Below, piece after piece: positions 1 through 7,563 of a DNA stretch of 14,181 bases. This stretch comes from JBEKLJ01 sp050010255. Its GTDB lineage: Bacteria > Acidobacteriota > Terriglobia > Bryobacterales > Bryobacteraceae. The stretch's first letter is position 1. The number at the start of each line of letters is the position of its first letter. Where the stretch lies: NCBI GenBank assembly GCA_050010255.1, contig JBEKLJ010000102.1, positions 1 through 14,181 of the forward strand, written 5' to 3'. The position numbers and the translations under genes are program-made. A model generated the notes under the pieces. It was given only the letters and a program-made list of their open reading frames with translations. It did not search any database and was not told where the DNA came from.

Positions 1-69
1 GTGCTAGCCCGGAGGTTTCACCAGCAATCTGCTGATGTCGCCTGATCGTTTGGGAATGCCGGCGCGGGC

Positions 70-288
70 TCAGTTGTCAGCTGATGTCTTCACGACGTTC
101 TCGGCCTGGAGGCCCTTGGGGCCCTGCTTGACTTCGAACTCAACCTCCGCGCCGTTGTCGAGGGTGCGATATCCCGTCGTCTGGATCGCGGTGTAGTGCA
201 CGAAGACATCCTCGCCGCTGGAGCGCTGGATGAATCCGTAGCCCTTGGCCGCATTAAACCACTTCACGGAACCTTTCTCTCTGTCCAT
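70..288 (-). CDS. Cold-shock domain protein (CspA family)
   Basis: A 72-residue single cold-shock-domain protein, the usual size for CspA-like RNA/DNA chaperones that bind single-stranded nucleic acid in the cytoplasm and melt mRNA structure. It begins MDREKGSVKWFN. RNP1 is KGYGFI (residues 15-20) and RNP2 is DVFVH (27-31), which together form the aromatic binding face. The C-terminal half (GAEVEFEV, GPKGLQAENV) is canonical. The frame stays open 23 codons further upstream, but the ATG at 288 is preceded by AGGAG with a 6-nt spacer and gives the family-standard N-terminus, so it was chosen. Monocistronic and divergent from the nucleotidyltransferase pair. A promoter-like sequence at 452-481 predicts a long 5' UTR. 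The family is certain; whether it is cold-induced or constitutive cannot be read from the sequence. Confidence 0.97.
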   Translation of the reverse strand: MDREKGSVKWFNAAKGYGFIQRSSGEDVFVHYTAIQTTGYRTLDNGAEVEFEVKQGPKGLQAENVVKTSADN

Positions 289-451
289 CCGAATCTCCTG
301 GATCGTGGATCTCGCAACGATTGCGCCGGTAAGGACCGCTTCGGACTGCCCGAACACAAATACCTACGAACAGCGAGCTCCGTACCTATGGCCAGCACTT
401 CCCACTGCGGAACCGAATGCAAAACCACACTGCAATTTCAACAACCTGAGC

Positions 452-481
452 ATTGTACGCGGAAAAAGGCGAGGCGGTCAA
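452..481 (-). promoter_or_regulatory. Probable sigma-70 promoter of the cold-shock gene
   Basis: On the minus strand, TTGACC (476-481) is followed after 18 nt by TACAAT (452-457), one mismatch each from the -35 and -10 consensus. Transcription would start near 445, leaving a 5' UTR of about 157 nt before the ATG at 288. E. coli cspA mRNA has a leader of about 159 nt that acts as a thermosensor, so the length is suggestive. Assignment is from motif spacing alone. Confidence 0.55.
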
Positions 482-820
482 GCACGCCTGCGGCGCGACC
501 GCGATGAGACGGATGATCCGGTGACCTCCGACTGCCCCCATTAATGGCGTAGGGCCGGCTGATCTCAAGTGGCGGGTATCTGGCGGGCCACCCTGGATAC
601 GTTTCGAACTTCCTTGCCCGCCATGGCGGCTGCGCCGTGGCTCTCGAGCCGGCGGGGTGTTGTCCGAGCCATCAGGCACTTGGCTGCGGAGCAGCTCAGC
701 GGCCTTCGTGGTGACCGCCCTTAGGTCGGAGAGCCTCGGTTGCGGCCCGCCATTGCCCCTGTCAAGCCATTCATCTAGGTGACCGAAACGGGGGCCCACG
801 GCCAGACGCGCCCAACGCAC

Positions 821-826
821 TATAAT
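821..826 (+). promoter_or_regulatory. Perfect -10 hexamer abutting the small-protein start
   Basis: TATAAT lies directly against the ATG at 827, in the context GCAC-TATAAT-ATG. No good -35 is visible at the usual spacing. If this is a real -10 element, transcription would begin near 833, where an in-frame GTG (833) could be a leaderless start; the protein would then begin two residues later than annotated. It could also be coincidence. Confidence 0.35.
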
Positions 827-1021
827 ATGAGCGTGGAGAAGAGGGTGAGGGTATTTGCCAGCTTCCAGGACGCCGATGAGGCCGAAGCGCGCACCGACGC
901 GGCGATGTCCTACGAAGAGCGCCTGAATATCCTTATCGAACTCCGCGACAGCCGTCACCCCGATGCCGCTGAACAAAGACTGGCGCGAGTTTCTCGAATT
1001 ATTGAACTCGAACGAAGTTGA
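827..1021 (+). CDS. Small partner protein of nucleotidyltransferase, putative antitoxin
   Basis: A 64-residue acidic, helix-prone protein beginning MSVEKRVRVF. I recognise the type only as the small hypothetical protein that often precedes minimal nucleotidyltransferases: a short N-terminal strand (VRVFASF), a charged helix with DADEAEAR, a conserved-looking SYEERLNILIELRD segment (residues 28-41), and an RLARVSRIIELERS tail. Its last 59 nt overlap the start of the nucleotidyltransferase gene in another frame, so the two are transcribed together and probably translationally coupled. An earlier GTG at 779 is possible, but the ATG gives the expected N-terminus. The antitoxin role is inferred from size, order and overlap; no DNA-binding motif is visible. 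Confidence 0.7.
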   Translation: MSVEKRVRVFASFQDADEAEARTDAAMSYEERLNILIELRDSRHPDAAEQRLARVSRIIELERS

Positions 1022-1427
1022 GTACCTGGTGGTTGGCGCGTTCGCAGTCGCCTTTCACGGTTTCCCTCGCTATACTGCCGATCTCGACCTACTGGTGCGT
1101 CCCACTGAAGAGAATGCGGGCCGCGTCTTGCGCGCGCTGTCGGAGTTCGGCTTCGGCAAAGTGGGTATACAGGCGGCGGATCTCCGCTCGCCCGGCATGG
1201 TGGTCCAGTTGGGAGCGAAGCCCAACCGGATCGATCTGTTAACCGCAATCTCTGGGGTCAGCTTCGAAGAAGCGTGGGCGGCACGCAGCGAAGCGGAATT
1301 GGAAGGGATCCCCACGCACTTTATCGGTCGTGCCGCATTGCTCCGCAACAAAGAGCAGACCGGCCGAGCCAGAGATCTCGGGGATGCGGAAGAACTGCGA
1401 AAACGGGCCACCGAACAGGATGGATGA
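963..1427 (+). CDS. Minimal nucleotidyltransferase (AbiEii/DUF6036-like), putative toxin
   Basis: A 154-residue pol-beta-fold nucleotidyltransferase. The core motif reads VVGAFAVAFHG then TADLDLLV: the usual GS pair is G25-A26, the metal-binding aspartates are D40 and D42, and a third acidic residue is D91 in NRIDLL. The C-terminal NKEQTGRARDLGDAEEL segment (129-145) matches the K..TGR.KDL.D motif of AbiEii/MenT-like and related enzymes. Such enzymes move NMPs from NTPs onto RNA or protein, and several are toxins of toxin-antitoxin or phage-abortive systems. The start at 963 gives a natural N-terminus (MPLNKDWREFLELL) with no clear Shine-Dalgarno, consistent with coupling to the upstream gene. 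The fold is confident; target and toxicity are inference. Confidence 0.85.
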   Translation: MPLNKDWREFLELLNSNEVEYLVVGAFAVAFHGFPRYTADLDLLVRPTEENAGRVLRALSEFGFGKVGIQAADLRSPGMVVQLGAKPNRIDLLTAISGVSFEEAWAARSEAELEGIPTHFIGRAALLRNKEQTGRARDLGDAEELRKRATEQDG

Positions 1428-1457
1428 GAGCGAGTCGATACGGCGGGCTGGAGGGCA

Positions 1458-1547
1458 TGGCGGAGGAAGAGGGATTCGAACCCCCGAGTGAGTCGCCCCA
1501 CTAACGGTTTTCAAGACCGCCGCCTTCAACCGCTCGGCCATTCCTCC
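1458..1547 (-). tRNA. tRNA-Ser(UGA)
   Basis: The minus strand folds as a class II tRNA of 90 nt including an encoded 3' CCA (1458-1460). The acceptor stem GGAGGAA pairs with TTCCTCC, with discriminator G at 1461. The D arm has GCCGAGCGGTTGAAGGC. The anticodon stem-loop is GCGGT-CTTGAAA-ACCGT with anticodon TGA, reading UCA and by wobble other UCN codons. The long variable arm (AGTG...CACT) is the serine hallmark. The T arm is GGGGG-TTCGAAT-CCCTC with one G-T pair. It converges on the nucleotidyltransferase gene, whose stop lies 30 nt away. Confidence 0.97.
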
Positions 1548-1553
1548 AGCTAC

Positions 1554-1582
1554 AAGGTAGCGGATTCAGGCTGGCGATTCAA
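1554..1582 (-). promoter_or_regulatory. Probable promoter of tRNA-Ser
   Basis: On the minus strand, TTGAAT (1577-1582) and TACCTT (1554-1559) are separated by exactly 17 nt. The predicted start, about 7 nt further on, falls at or within a few bases of the mature 5' end of the tRNA (1547), so there would be little or no 5' leader for RNase P to remove. Called from motif and spacing only. Confidence 0.45.
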
Positions 1583-1618
1583 CCCGCTACGATCGTGGTG
1601 AAACATCCGGGTCAATCG

Positions 1619-2408
1619 TCAGCGCGGGCTGACCGGCCCGGCGAAGAGCACCTCCGGCGCCGCCCGGTTCACCAGCGCGGTGTGAACCCAGACGCAGGGG
1701 CCGCACTCGGTTTTCAGCTCCGGCCAGAGCTTCCGCACCAGGGCGGGGATGGCCTCGGCGTCGTCCGGCTCGTGCTCCATGCTGATTGCCAGGCGCGGGT
1801 GGAATCGCGCCACGGTCTGTCTCGCCCCGGCCAGCGCGCGCCGCTCGGACCCCTCGATGTCCATTTTGATGAGGTCGACGCGCTCCAGGCGCAACTCCTC
1901 CACCAGCTTGTCGATCGTCGTCAGCGGCACCCTTGGTCCCTGCCTGCTCCCGGGGACCTGTAGCGCCACCGAATCGCCCCCCGAAAGCTGGGAGGTGTTC
2001 AGTTGAAGCTCGTCGTCGCGGTCCCAGACGCCCTTCGGGTAAACGATGACGCGGCCGACGCACGCCCCGGCCTGCGGCGCCGTAGACCTCGGCCTCCTGC
2101 TCACCGAGCATCTCGGCCAGGCCCGCCTGGTTCCCGGGCGGGACCCAGAAGCGCTGCTGCCCGGCCTCGATCAGCTCGAATCCGGCCGGGTCGGACTCGA
2201 TCTGCTTCATGCCCTCGGCAATCTCGCCAATCCGGTCCCAGAGCCGTTGATTGGCCTCGAGCGAGCGCCAGACGTCACCGAGCGAGCACCGCTCGCTGCG
2301 CCCCCACAGCAGGCGGGCGAACCGCACGGGTTGGGACTCGCGATAGTAGACCAAAGCCGCGGCCGCAGCCGCCAGCAGAATCGCACCGACTAAGACTCGC
2401 TTCCACAT
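1619..2408 (-). pseudogene. FkbM-family methyltransferase, disrupted
   Basis: Two reading frames together encode parts of one membrane-anchored FkbM-type SAM-dependent O-methyltransferase. The upstream frame starts at 2408 (MWKRVLVGAILLAAAAAALV, a signal anchor) and runs sensibly to about 2058 (FWVPPGNQAGLAEML, then EVYGAAGRG). From about 2056 the homology continues in another frame: GRVIVYPKGVWDRDDELQL, then VPLTTIDKLVEELRL and VDLIKMDIEGSERRALAGA, the FkbM C-terminal signature, to a stop at 1619. Between the parts the expected Rossmann core with the glycine-rich SAM motif (D-x-GANxG) and the following acidic strand is missing, roughly 50 residues. A non-triplet deletion near 2056 explains both losses. 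The upstream frame stays open to 1587 but turns into Arg/Gly-rich nonsense. Such enzymes usually methylate sugars or secondary metabolites. An assembly error is possible but would have to remove a whole segment. Confidence 0.8.
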
Positions 2409-2480
2409 CGGAGCCACCCGGTTGTGAGGGAAGCCTGCCACCTCACGCAGCCCCGTCGACCCGCCGACCCGGGCGCCCCC

Positions 2481-4298
2481 TCACCGCCAGCCCACGGGCT
2501 TCCCCCGGTTCTGCTCGTCGAGCCACTTCTGGAGCGGAGCGAAGTAGTCGCGGATCGCCGTGGCATCCATCTCCCGCTGGCCGGTGAGCGCGTAGAGCGC
2601 CTCCGGCCACGGCCGGCTCTGCCCCATCTCCAGCATCGCCCTCAGCCGGAGGCCAGCCTCCTTGTTCCCATAGATGGAACAGCGATGTAGCGGGCCGGTG
2701 CAGCCGGCCGCATGCGCCAGCGCCCGGTGAAACTGGAACTGCAGAATGTCGGCCAGGAAATAGCGCGTGTAGGGCACGTTGGCCGGCACGTGGTACTTGG
2801 CGCCGGGGTCGAAGTCCGCCTCGCTGCGCGCCACCGGCGGCGCCACGCCCTGGTACTTCCGCCGCAGCTCCCACCACGTCTGGTTGTATCGCTCCGGCGG
2901 GATCTCGCCCGAGAAGACCTTCCACCGCCACTGGTCGATCAGCAGACCGAACGGCAGAAACGCTACCTTTTCGAGCGCCCGGCTGAGCAGCAGGCCGATG
3001 TCCTTGGAGGCGTCCGGCGCCTGCGGCAGCAGGCCCAGCTTCACCAGGTACTCCGGCGTGACCGAAAGCGCGATGGTGTCCCCGATGGCCTCGTGGAAAC
3101 CGTCGTTGGCGCTGTCGCGGAACAGGAAAGGCAGCCCGTTGTAGGCGCGCTGGTAGAAGTTGTGCCCCAGCTCGTGGTGGACGGTGGCGAAGTCCTCGGC
3201 GGTGATGTCGATGCACATCTTCAGCCGCAGGTCGTCTACGGCGTCGATGTCCCAGGCGCTGGCGTGGCAGACCACCTCGCGGTCGCGCGGCTTGGTGAAG
3301 AGCGAGCGCTCCCAGAAGGTCGCCGGCAGCGGCGCGAAGCCGAGCGAGGTGAAGAAGCCCTCGCCGTAGCGCACCATCTGAAGCGGCTCGGTCTTCCGCG
3401 CCTTAAGGATCTGGGTGAGGTCATAGCCGGGATCGGCGTCCCGCGGCGCCACCAGCGGGTAGATGTTGCCCCACTCCTGCGCCCACATGTTGCCCAGCAG
3501 GTGGGCCGGGATGGGGCCATCGGCCGGCACGATGTCCCCGTACTTCTCGCGCAGCTTCCACCGCACGTAGGCGTGCAGCGAAACGTAGAGCGGCCTGACC
3601 TGCTCCCACAGCCGCTCCACTTCCCGGGCGAAGGCCTCGGGCGGCATGTCGTACTTGACGCGCCACATGGCGCCCATGTCGGGGAAGCCCAGCTCGCGCG
3701 CGCCCTTGTTGCCGAGCTGGACGTAGCGCGCAAACTGCCGGCGCATGGGCGGCGAGATCGTGTGCCAGCCGCGCCAGACGTCCAGGAGCTGGTTGGCGTC
3801 CCGGCTGTTGGCCATGATGCGGGTGATCTCCTCCAGGTCGAGGCACTTCGCCGGATCGCCACCGGGGCAGTACTTCCCGCGCCCGTAAGCGCCCTCCATG
3901 GCCGAGACGATTTCGGTCAGCTCGGCGCTCTCGCGCGGCTCCGCCGGCGTGGCCAGGGTGAGGGAGAGCTTGAGCAGCTTGAGTTTGCGGGCCAGCGCGG
4001 GCGGCAACGACAGCCCGTCGAACCGCTTGGCCCGCTTGGCGAAGGCCACTGCGGCCGCGATCGCGCGCTCGTCGGCCCGCGCCGCAACGATCTCGGTATC
4101 GCCGGTGATATAGGTCGAGCGGATCCAATCCGCCCGGCCCGAATACGTCGAGAGATCCAGAAGGCTGGCCTCGACTTCCTTGACAAAGGCTTCGGCCTCG
4201 GCCACGGTGGGCGGGCCGGCGGTCTTCGGTGGCGGGGCCGCCAGACCACAGGCGACCACGGCAGAAACCAGGGCACTGACTCGCAAGTAGGGACGCAT
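2481..4298 (-). CDS. M2-family peptidyl-dipeptidase (ACE-like), predicted lipoprotein
   Basis: A 605-residue zinc peptidase homologous to animal angiotensin-converting enzyme, which removes C-terminal dipeptides. Zinc ligands are H375 and H379 of HELGH (catalytic E376) and E403 of FHEAIGD, 24 residues on as in human testis ACE. The transition-state pair H503 and Y513 sits in KYHVPANVPYTRYF, and R512 matches the ACE chloride-site arginine. CHASAWDI (344-351), QFQFHRAL (520-527) and SRPWPEAL (561-568) are further ACE blocks. The N-terminus is a signal peptide with lipobox VVAC (C17), so it is probably an envelope lipoprotein acting outside the cytoplasm on peptides. The start is set by the signal peptide; an AGGAG lies 15 nt upstream, too far for an ideal Shine-Dalgarno. 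All catalytic residues are present. The physiological substrate is unknown. Confidence 0.96.
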   Translation of the reverse strand: MRPYLRVSALVSAVVACGLAAPPPKTAGPPTVAEAEAFVKEVEASLLDLSTYSGRADWIRSTYITGDTEIVAARADERAIAAAVAFAKRAKRFDGLSLPPALARKLKLLKLSLTLATPAEPRESAELTEIVSAMEGAYGRGKYCPGGDPAKCLDLEEITRIMANSRDANQLLDVWRGWHTISPPMRRQFARYVQLGNKGARELGFPDMGAMWRVKYDMPPEAFAREVERLWEQVRPLYVSLHAYVRWKLREKYGDIVPADGPIPAHLLGNMWAQEWGNIYPLVAPRDADPGYDLTQILKARKTEPLQMVRYGEGFFTSLGFAPLPATFWERSLFTKPRDREVVCHASAWDIDAVDDLRLKMCIDITAEDFATVHHELGHNFYQRAYNGLPFLFRDSANDGFHEAIGDTIALSVTPEYLVKLGLLPQAPDASKDIGLLLSRALEKVAFLPFGLLIDQWRWKVFSGEIPPERYNQTWWELRRKYQGVAPPVARSEADFDPGAKYHVPANVPYTRYFLADILQFQFHRALAHAAGCTGPLHRCSIYGNKEAGLRLRAMLEMGQSRPWPEALYALTGQREMDATAIRDYFAPLQKWLDEQNRGKPVGWR

Positions 4299-4332
4299 GC
4301 GGAAATGTTATCACTCCTATATGGGGCTACAG

Positions 4333-4395
4333 GAAGCTGGTAGCTGGAAGCTGATAGCCGGGAGCTGGAAGCTGGTAGCTGAAGGCCGAAAGCTG
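4333..4395. repeat. Heptanucleotide tandem repeat, nine units
   Basis: Nine consecutive 7-bp units of consensus GNAGCTG: GAAGCTG, GTAGCTG, GAAGCTG, ATAGCCG, GGAGCTG, GAAGCTG, GTAGCTG, AAGGCCG, AAAGCTG. Units 1-3 and 6-7 are the best preserved; units 4, 8 and 9 have drifted. It lies between lepA and the M2 peptidase gene, both on the minus strand, and would form part of the peptidase leader if that gene is read through from upstream. Confidence 0.85.
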
Positions 4396-4426
4396 ACCGC
4401 CGCTTTGCGCGGCAACACGCCGCCGG

Positions 4427-4430
<4 letters not shown>
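4393..4430 (-). terminator. Hairpin overlapping the lepA stop
   Basis: Perfect 7-bp arms CTGACCG (4393-4399) and CGGTCAG (4424-4430) enclose a GC-rich core containing an inner GCGGC/GCCGC stem (minus-strand reading). The distal arm includes the lepA stop codon (4427-4429). There is no proper U-tract after it, only CTTTC, so termination is uncertain; it could equally protect the mRNA 3' end. Confidence 0.35.
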
Positions 4431-6235
<1,805 letters not shown>

Positions 6236-6280
6236 GAGGTATGATGAAGCTCTGAACACTCAGTATCCCATATGTTCCAT

Positions 6281-6293
6281 AAGCTCATAGCTT
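6281..6293. promoter_or_regulatory. Inverted repeat in the lepA/ribH divergent region
   Basis: AAGCT-CAT-AGCTT is a perfect 5-bp inverted repeat with a 3-bp centre, in an AT-rich island of the 140-bp region between the divergent lepA and ribH starts. Size and position fit a dimeric repressor site, but no paired promoter elements are clear on either strand. No FMN riboswitch core is visible upstream of ribH. Confidence 0.25.
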
Positions 6294-6375
6294 TTGAGGC
6301 ATCTGGGGAGGCTCGAGACGAGGGCGCGCGCGGGTTTCAACAAGAGCGCCAGCCGGTTCTCAAAGGAAGGTAGGC

Positions 6376-6852
6376 ATGCCGAAACAGATCATCGAGGGCC
6401 AGCTCAATGCCGCCGGCCTGAAGTTCGCGATCATCGTCAGCCGGTTCAACAGCATCATCACGGACCGGCTCCTGGAGGGCGCGCTGGACGCGCTGGCGCG
6501 CACCGGAGCGCCGAAGGACACCGAGATCGTCAAGGTGCCCGGCTCCTGGGAGCTCCCCCTGGTGGCGCGCGAGCTGGCCGGCCAGAAGCGCCACGACGCC
6601 ATCATCTGCCTAAGCGCCGTGATCCGCGGGGACACGCCCCACAACGAGTACATCGCCGCCGAGGTGGCCAAGGGCCTGGCCCAAGCCTCGCTGGTGGCGG
6701 GCGTGCCGATCAGCTTCGGCGTGCTGACCTGCGACACGCTCGAGCAGGCCATCGACCGCGCCGGCGCCAAGAGCGGCAACAAGGGCTTCGACGCCGCCAT
6801 GTCCGCGGTCGAGATGGGCAATCTCATGCGCCGGCTGCGCCCGGGCGCCTGA
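6376..6852 (+). CDS. ribH: 6,7-dimethyl-8-ribityllumazine synthase
   Basis: A 158-residue lumazine synthase, which condenses 5-amino-6-ribitylamino-uracil with 3,4-dihydroxy-2-butanone 4-phosphate in the penultimate step of riboflavin synthesis; the family forms pentamers or 60-mer capsids. Substrate-binding blocks are SRFNSIIT (22-29), VPGSWELPL (54-62) and AVIRGDTPHNEYI (81-93), which holds catalytic H89. GVLTCDTLEQA (115-125) and NKGFDAAMSAVEM (135-147) complete the active site. AAGGAAGG precedes the ATG at good spacing. nusB follows after 7 nt, the widespread ribH-nusB arrangement. No other riboflavin gene is in the window. Confidence 0.98.
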   Translation: MPKQIIEGQLNAAGLKFAIIVSRFNSIITDRLLEGALDALARTGAPKDTEIVKVPGSWELPLVARELAGQKRHDAIICLSAVIRGDTPHNEYIAAEVAKGLAQASLVAGVPISFGVLTCDTLEQAIDRAGAKSGNKGFDAAMSAVEMGNLMRRLRPGA

Positions 6853-6859
6853 ACGGGCC

Positions 6860-7297
6860 ATGCCCTCGCGCCACCGCTCCCGGCAGCGCGCGTTCCAGAT
6901 TCTCTTCGGGATCGAGTTCGGCGGCCAGTCCCCGGAACAGGCCGTCGCCGCGTACTTCGACACGCTCTACTCGGAGGAGCACGAGCGGCGCCCGGCGCCC
7001 GACCCGTTCATGGAGCAACTGGTGAAGGGCGCCGCGGCCCGCGCCGCCGAGATCGACCAGCGTATCGCCGCCCACTCCGAGCACTGGCGCCTGGAGCGCA
7101 TGCCGGCGGTGGACCGCAACATCCTGCGCCTGGCGATCTATGAGCTGCTGGAGGGCGCCAGCCCCGCCGCCGTCGTCATCGACGAGGCCCTGGAGCTGGC
7201 GCGCCGCTTCTCGGGCGAGGAATCCGTCCCCTTCATCAACGGCTTGCTGGACGCCGTGCGGCGGGAGCTGCCGGGGCAGGCGGCAGTCGGTCCGTAA
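6860..7297 (+). CDS. nusB: Transcription antitermination factor NusB
   Basis: A 145-residue all-helical NusB, which pairs with ribosomal protein S10 (NusE) on boxA RNA to allow processive rRNA transcription. The N-terminal SRQRAFQILFGIEF (7-20) is the boxA-binding helix region. The C-terminal signature W76-RLERMPAVDRNILRLAIYELL, then VVIDEALELARRF (105-117) and PFINGLLDAVRREL (124-137), is diagnostic. The ATG is 7 nt after the ribH stop with no obvious Shine-Dalgarno, suggesting translational coupling. It is the last gene of its operon and faces the vapBC module. Confidence 0.97.
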   Translation: MPSRHRSRQRAFQILFGIEFGGQSPEQAVAAYFDTLYSEEHERRPAPDPFMEQLVKGAAARAAEIDQRIAAHSEHWRLERMPAVDRNILRLAIYELLEGASPAAVVIDEALELARRFSGEESVPFINGLLDAVRRELPGQAAVGP

Positions 7298-7327
7298 GCC
7301 GGCTCGGCTTCCCTTTTGTGGCGCGCG

Positions 7328-7407
7328 CTTTGCCGCTTTTTGGCATCCGCAAACGGACAGCGTGCCGCGTCGGCTTTGCCGTCGTTTGGCATCCGTAGCC
7401 GGACAGC
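7328..7407. repeat. Two 34-bp repeats with conserved hairpin stem
   Basis: Units at 7328-7361 and 7374-7407 match at 28 of 34 positions with a 46-bp period. Each begins CTTTGCCG, has TTTGGCATCCG in the middle and ends CGGACAGC. TCCG and CGGA form a stem around a 4-nt loop that is CAAA in the first copy and TAGC in the second, so three of the six differences fall in the loop. A weaker related segment precedes them near 7305-7322. The pattern resembles dispersed REP-like elements, located between convergent nusB and vapC. Confidence 0.75.
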
Positions 7408-7453
7408 CGACGTCTGGCACGACGCTTCCCGGGCCTGTCCCCGCACTCGCCCT

Positions 7454-7491
7454 GCGTCGCCAGGAGTGGCGACGCGGCAGGCAGGAGTGCC
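7454..7491. repeat. Two adjacent hairpins with identical GGAG loops
   Basis: GCGTCGCCA (7454-7462) and TGGCGACGC (7467-7475) form a perfect 9-bp stem around GGAG. Directly after, GGCA and TGCC (7480-7483, 7488-7491) form a 4-bp stem around another GGAG. The first is the strongest hairpin in the window and could act as a bidirectional transcription barrier between nusB and vapC, though neither side has a T-run. It also looks like part of a dispersed repeat family. Confidence 0.6.
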
Positions 7492-7563
7492 CGCGCTACG
7501 GCGGGCGCTGGCCGCACCCGAGGGGTGGATGTCGCATTCCAACACGCCGCTGGCCGCGCTTGG

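Larger units (their letters stand above)
289..826. other. Long divergent intergenic region
   Basis: This stretch of 538 bases separates the cold-shock gene (minus) from the nucleotidyltransferase pair (plus). The first 160 bases are the predicted cold-shock 5' UTR and 452-481 its promoter. In 490-820 I see no convincing gene. A minus-strand frame stays open across 386-976, but its translation has no recognisable motif, is rich in Arg, Gly and Pro, and overlaps the cold-shock promoter and the start of the small protein gene. It could hold decayed sequence. Confidence 0.5.
7298..7563. other. Convergent nusB/vapC spacer, repeat mosaic
   Basis: There is no gene in these 266 bases. They hold the 34-bp repeat pair and the GGAG-loop hairpins described separately. 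Frames open across this region give Arg-rich translations in several frames with repeated words such as RLRMP, the signature of translated repeat DNA rather than of a protein. Confidence 0.7.

Noticed and set aside
22..34. CAGCA-ATC-TGCTG inverted repeat after the cold-shock stop as a terminator
   Set aside because: The stem is only 5 bp with no T-run on either side; too weak to call.
386..976. 196-codon minus-strand open frame upstream of the cold-shock gene
   Set aside because: No motif, biased Arg/Gly/Pro composition, and it overlaps both the cold-shock promoter and the start of the small partner gene.
1587..2056. Continuation of the upstream FkbM frame past the junction
   Set aside because: Becomes Arg/Gly-rich nonsense; the real FkbM homology continues in another frame to 1619.
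2712..4343. 543-codon plus-strand open frame
   Set aside because: Antisense shadow of the M2 peptidase gene; the Arg/Val/Gly-rich translation has no family features, while the opposite strand has all ACE motifs.
6236..6375. FMN riboswitch upstream of ribH
   Set aside because: None of the conserved RFN core sequence is visible, and only 140 bases are available between the divergent starts.
7328..7407. CRISPR array
   Set aside because: Only two imperfect 34-bp copies with a 12-bp gap, no proper spacers and no cas genes.
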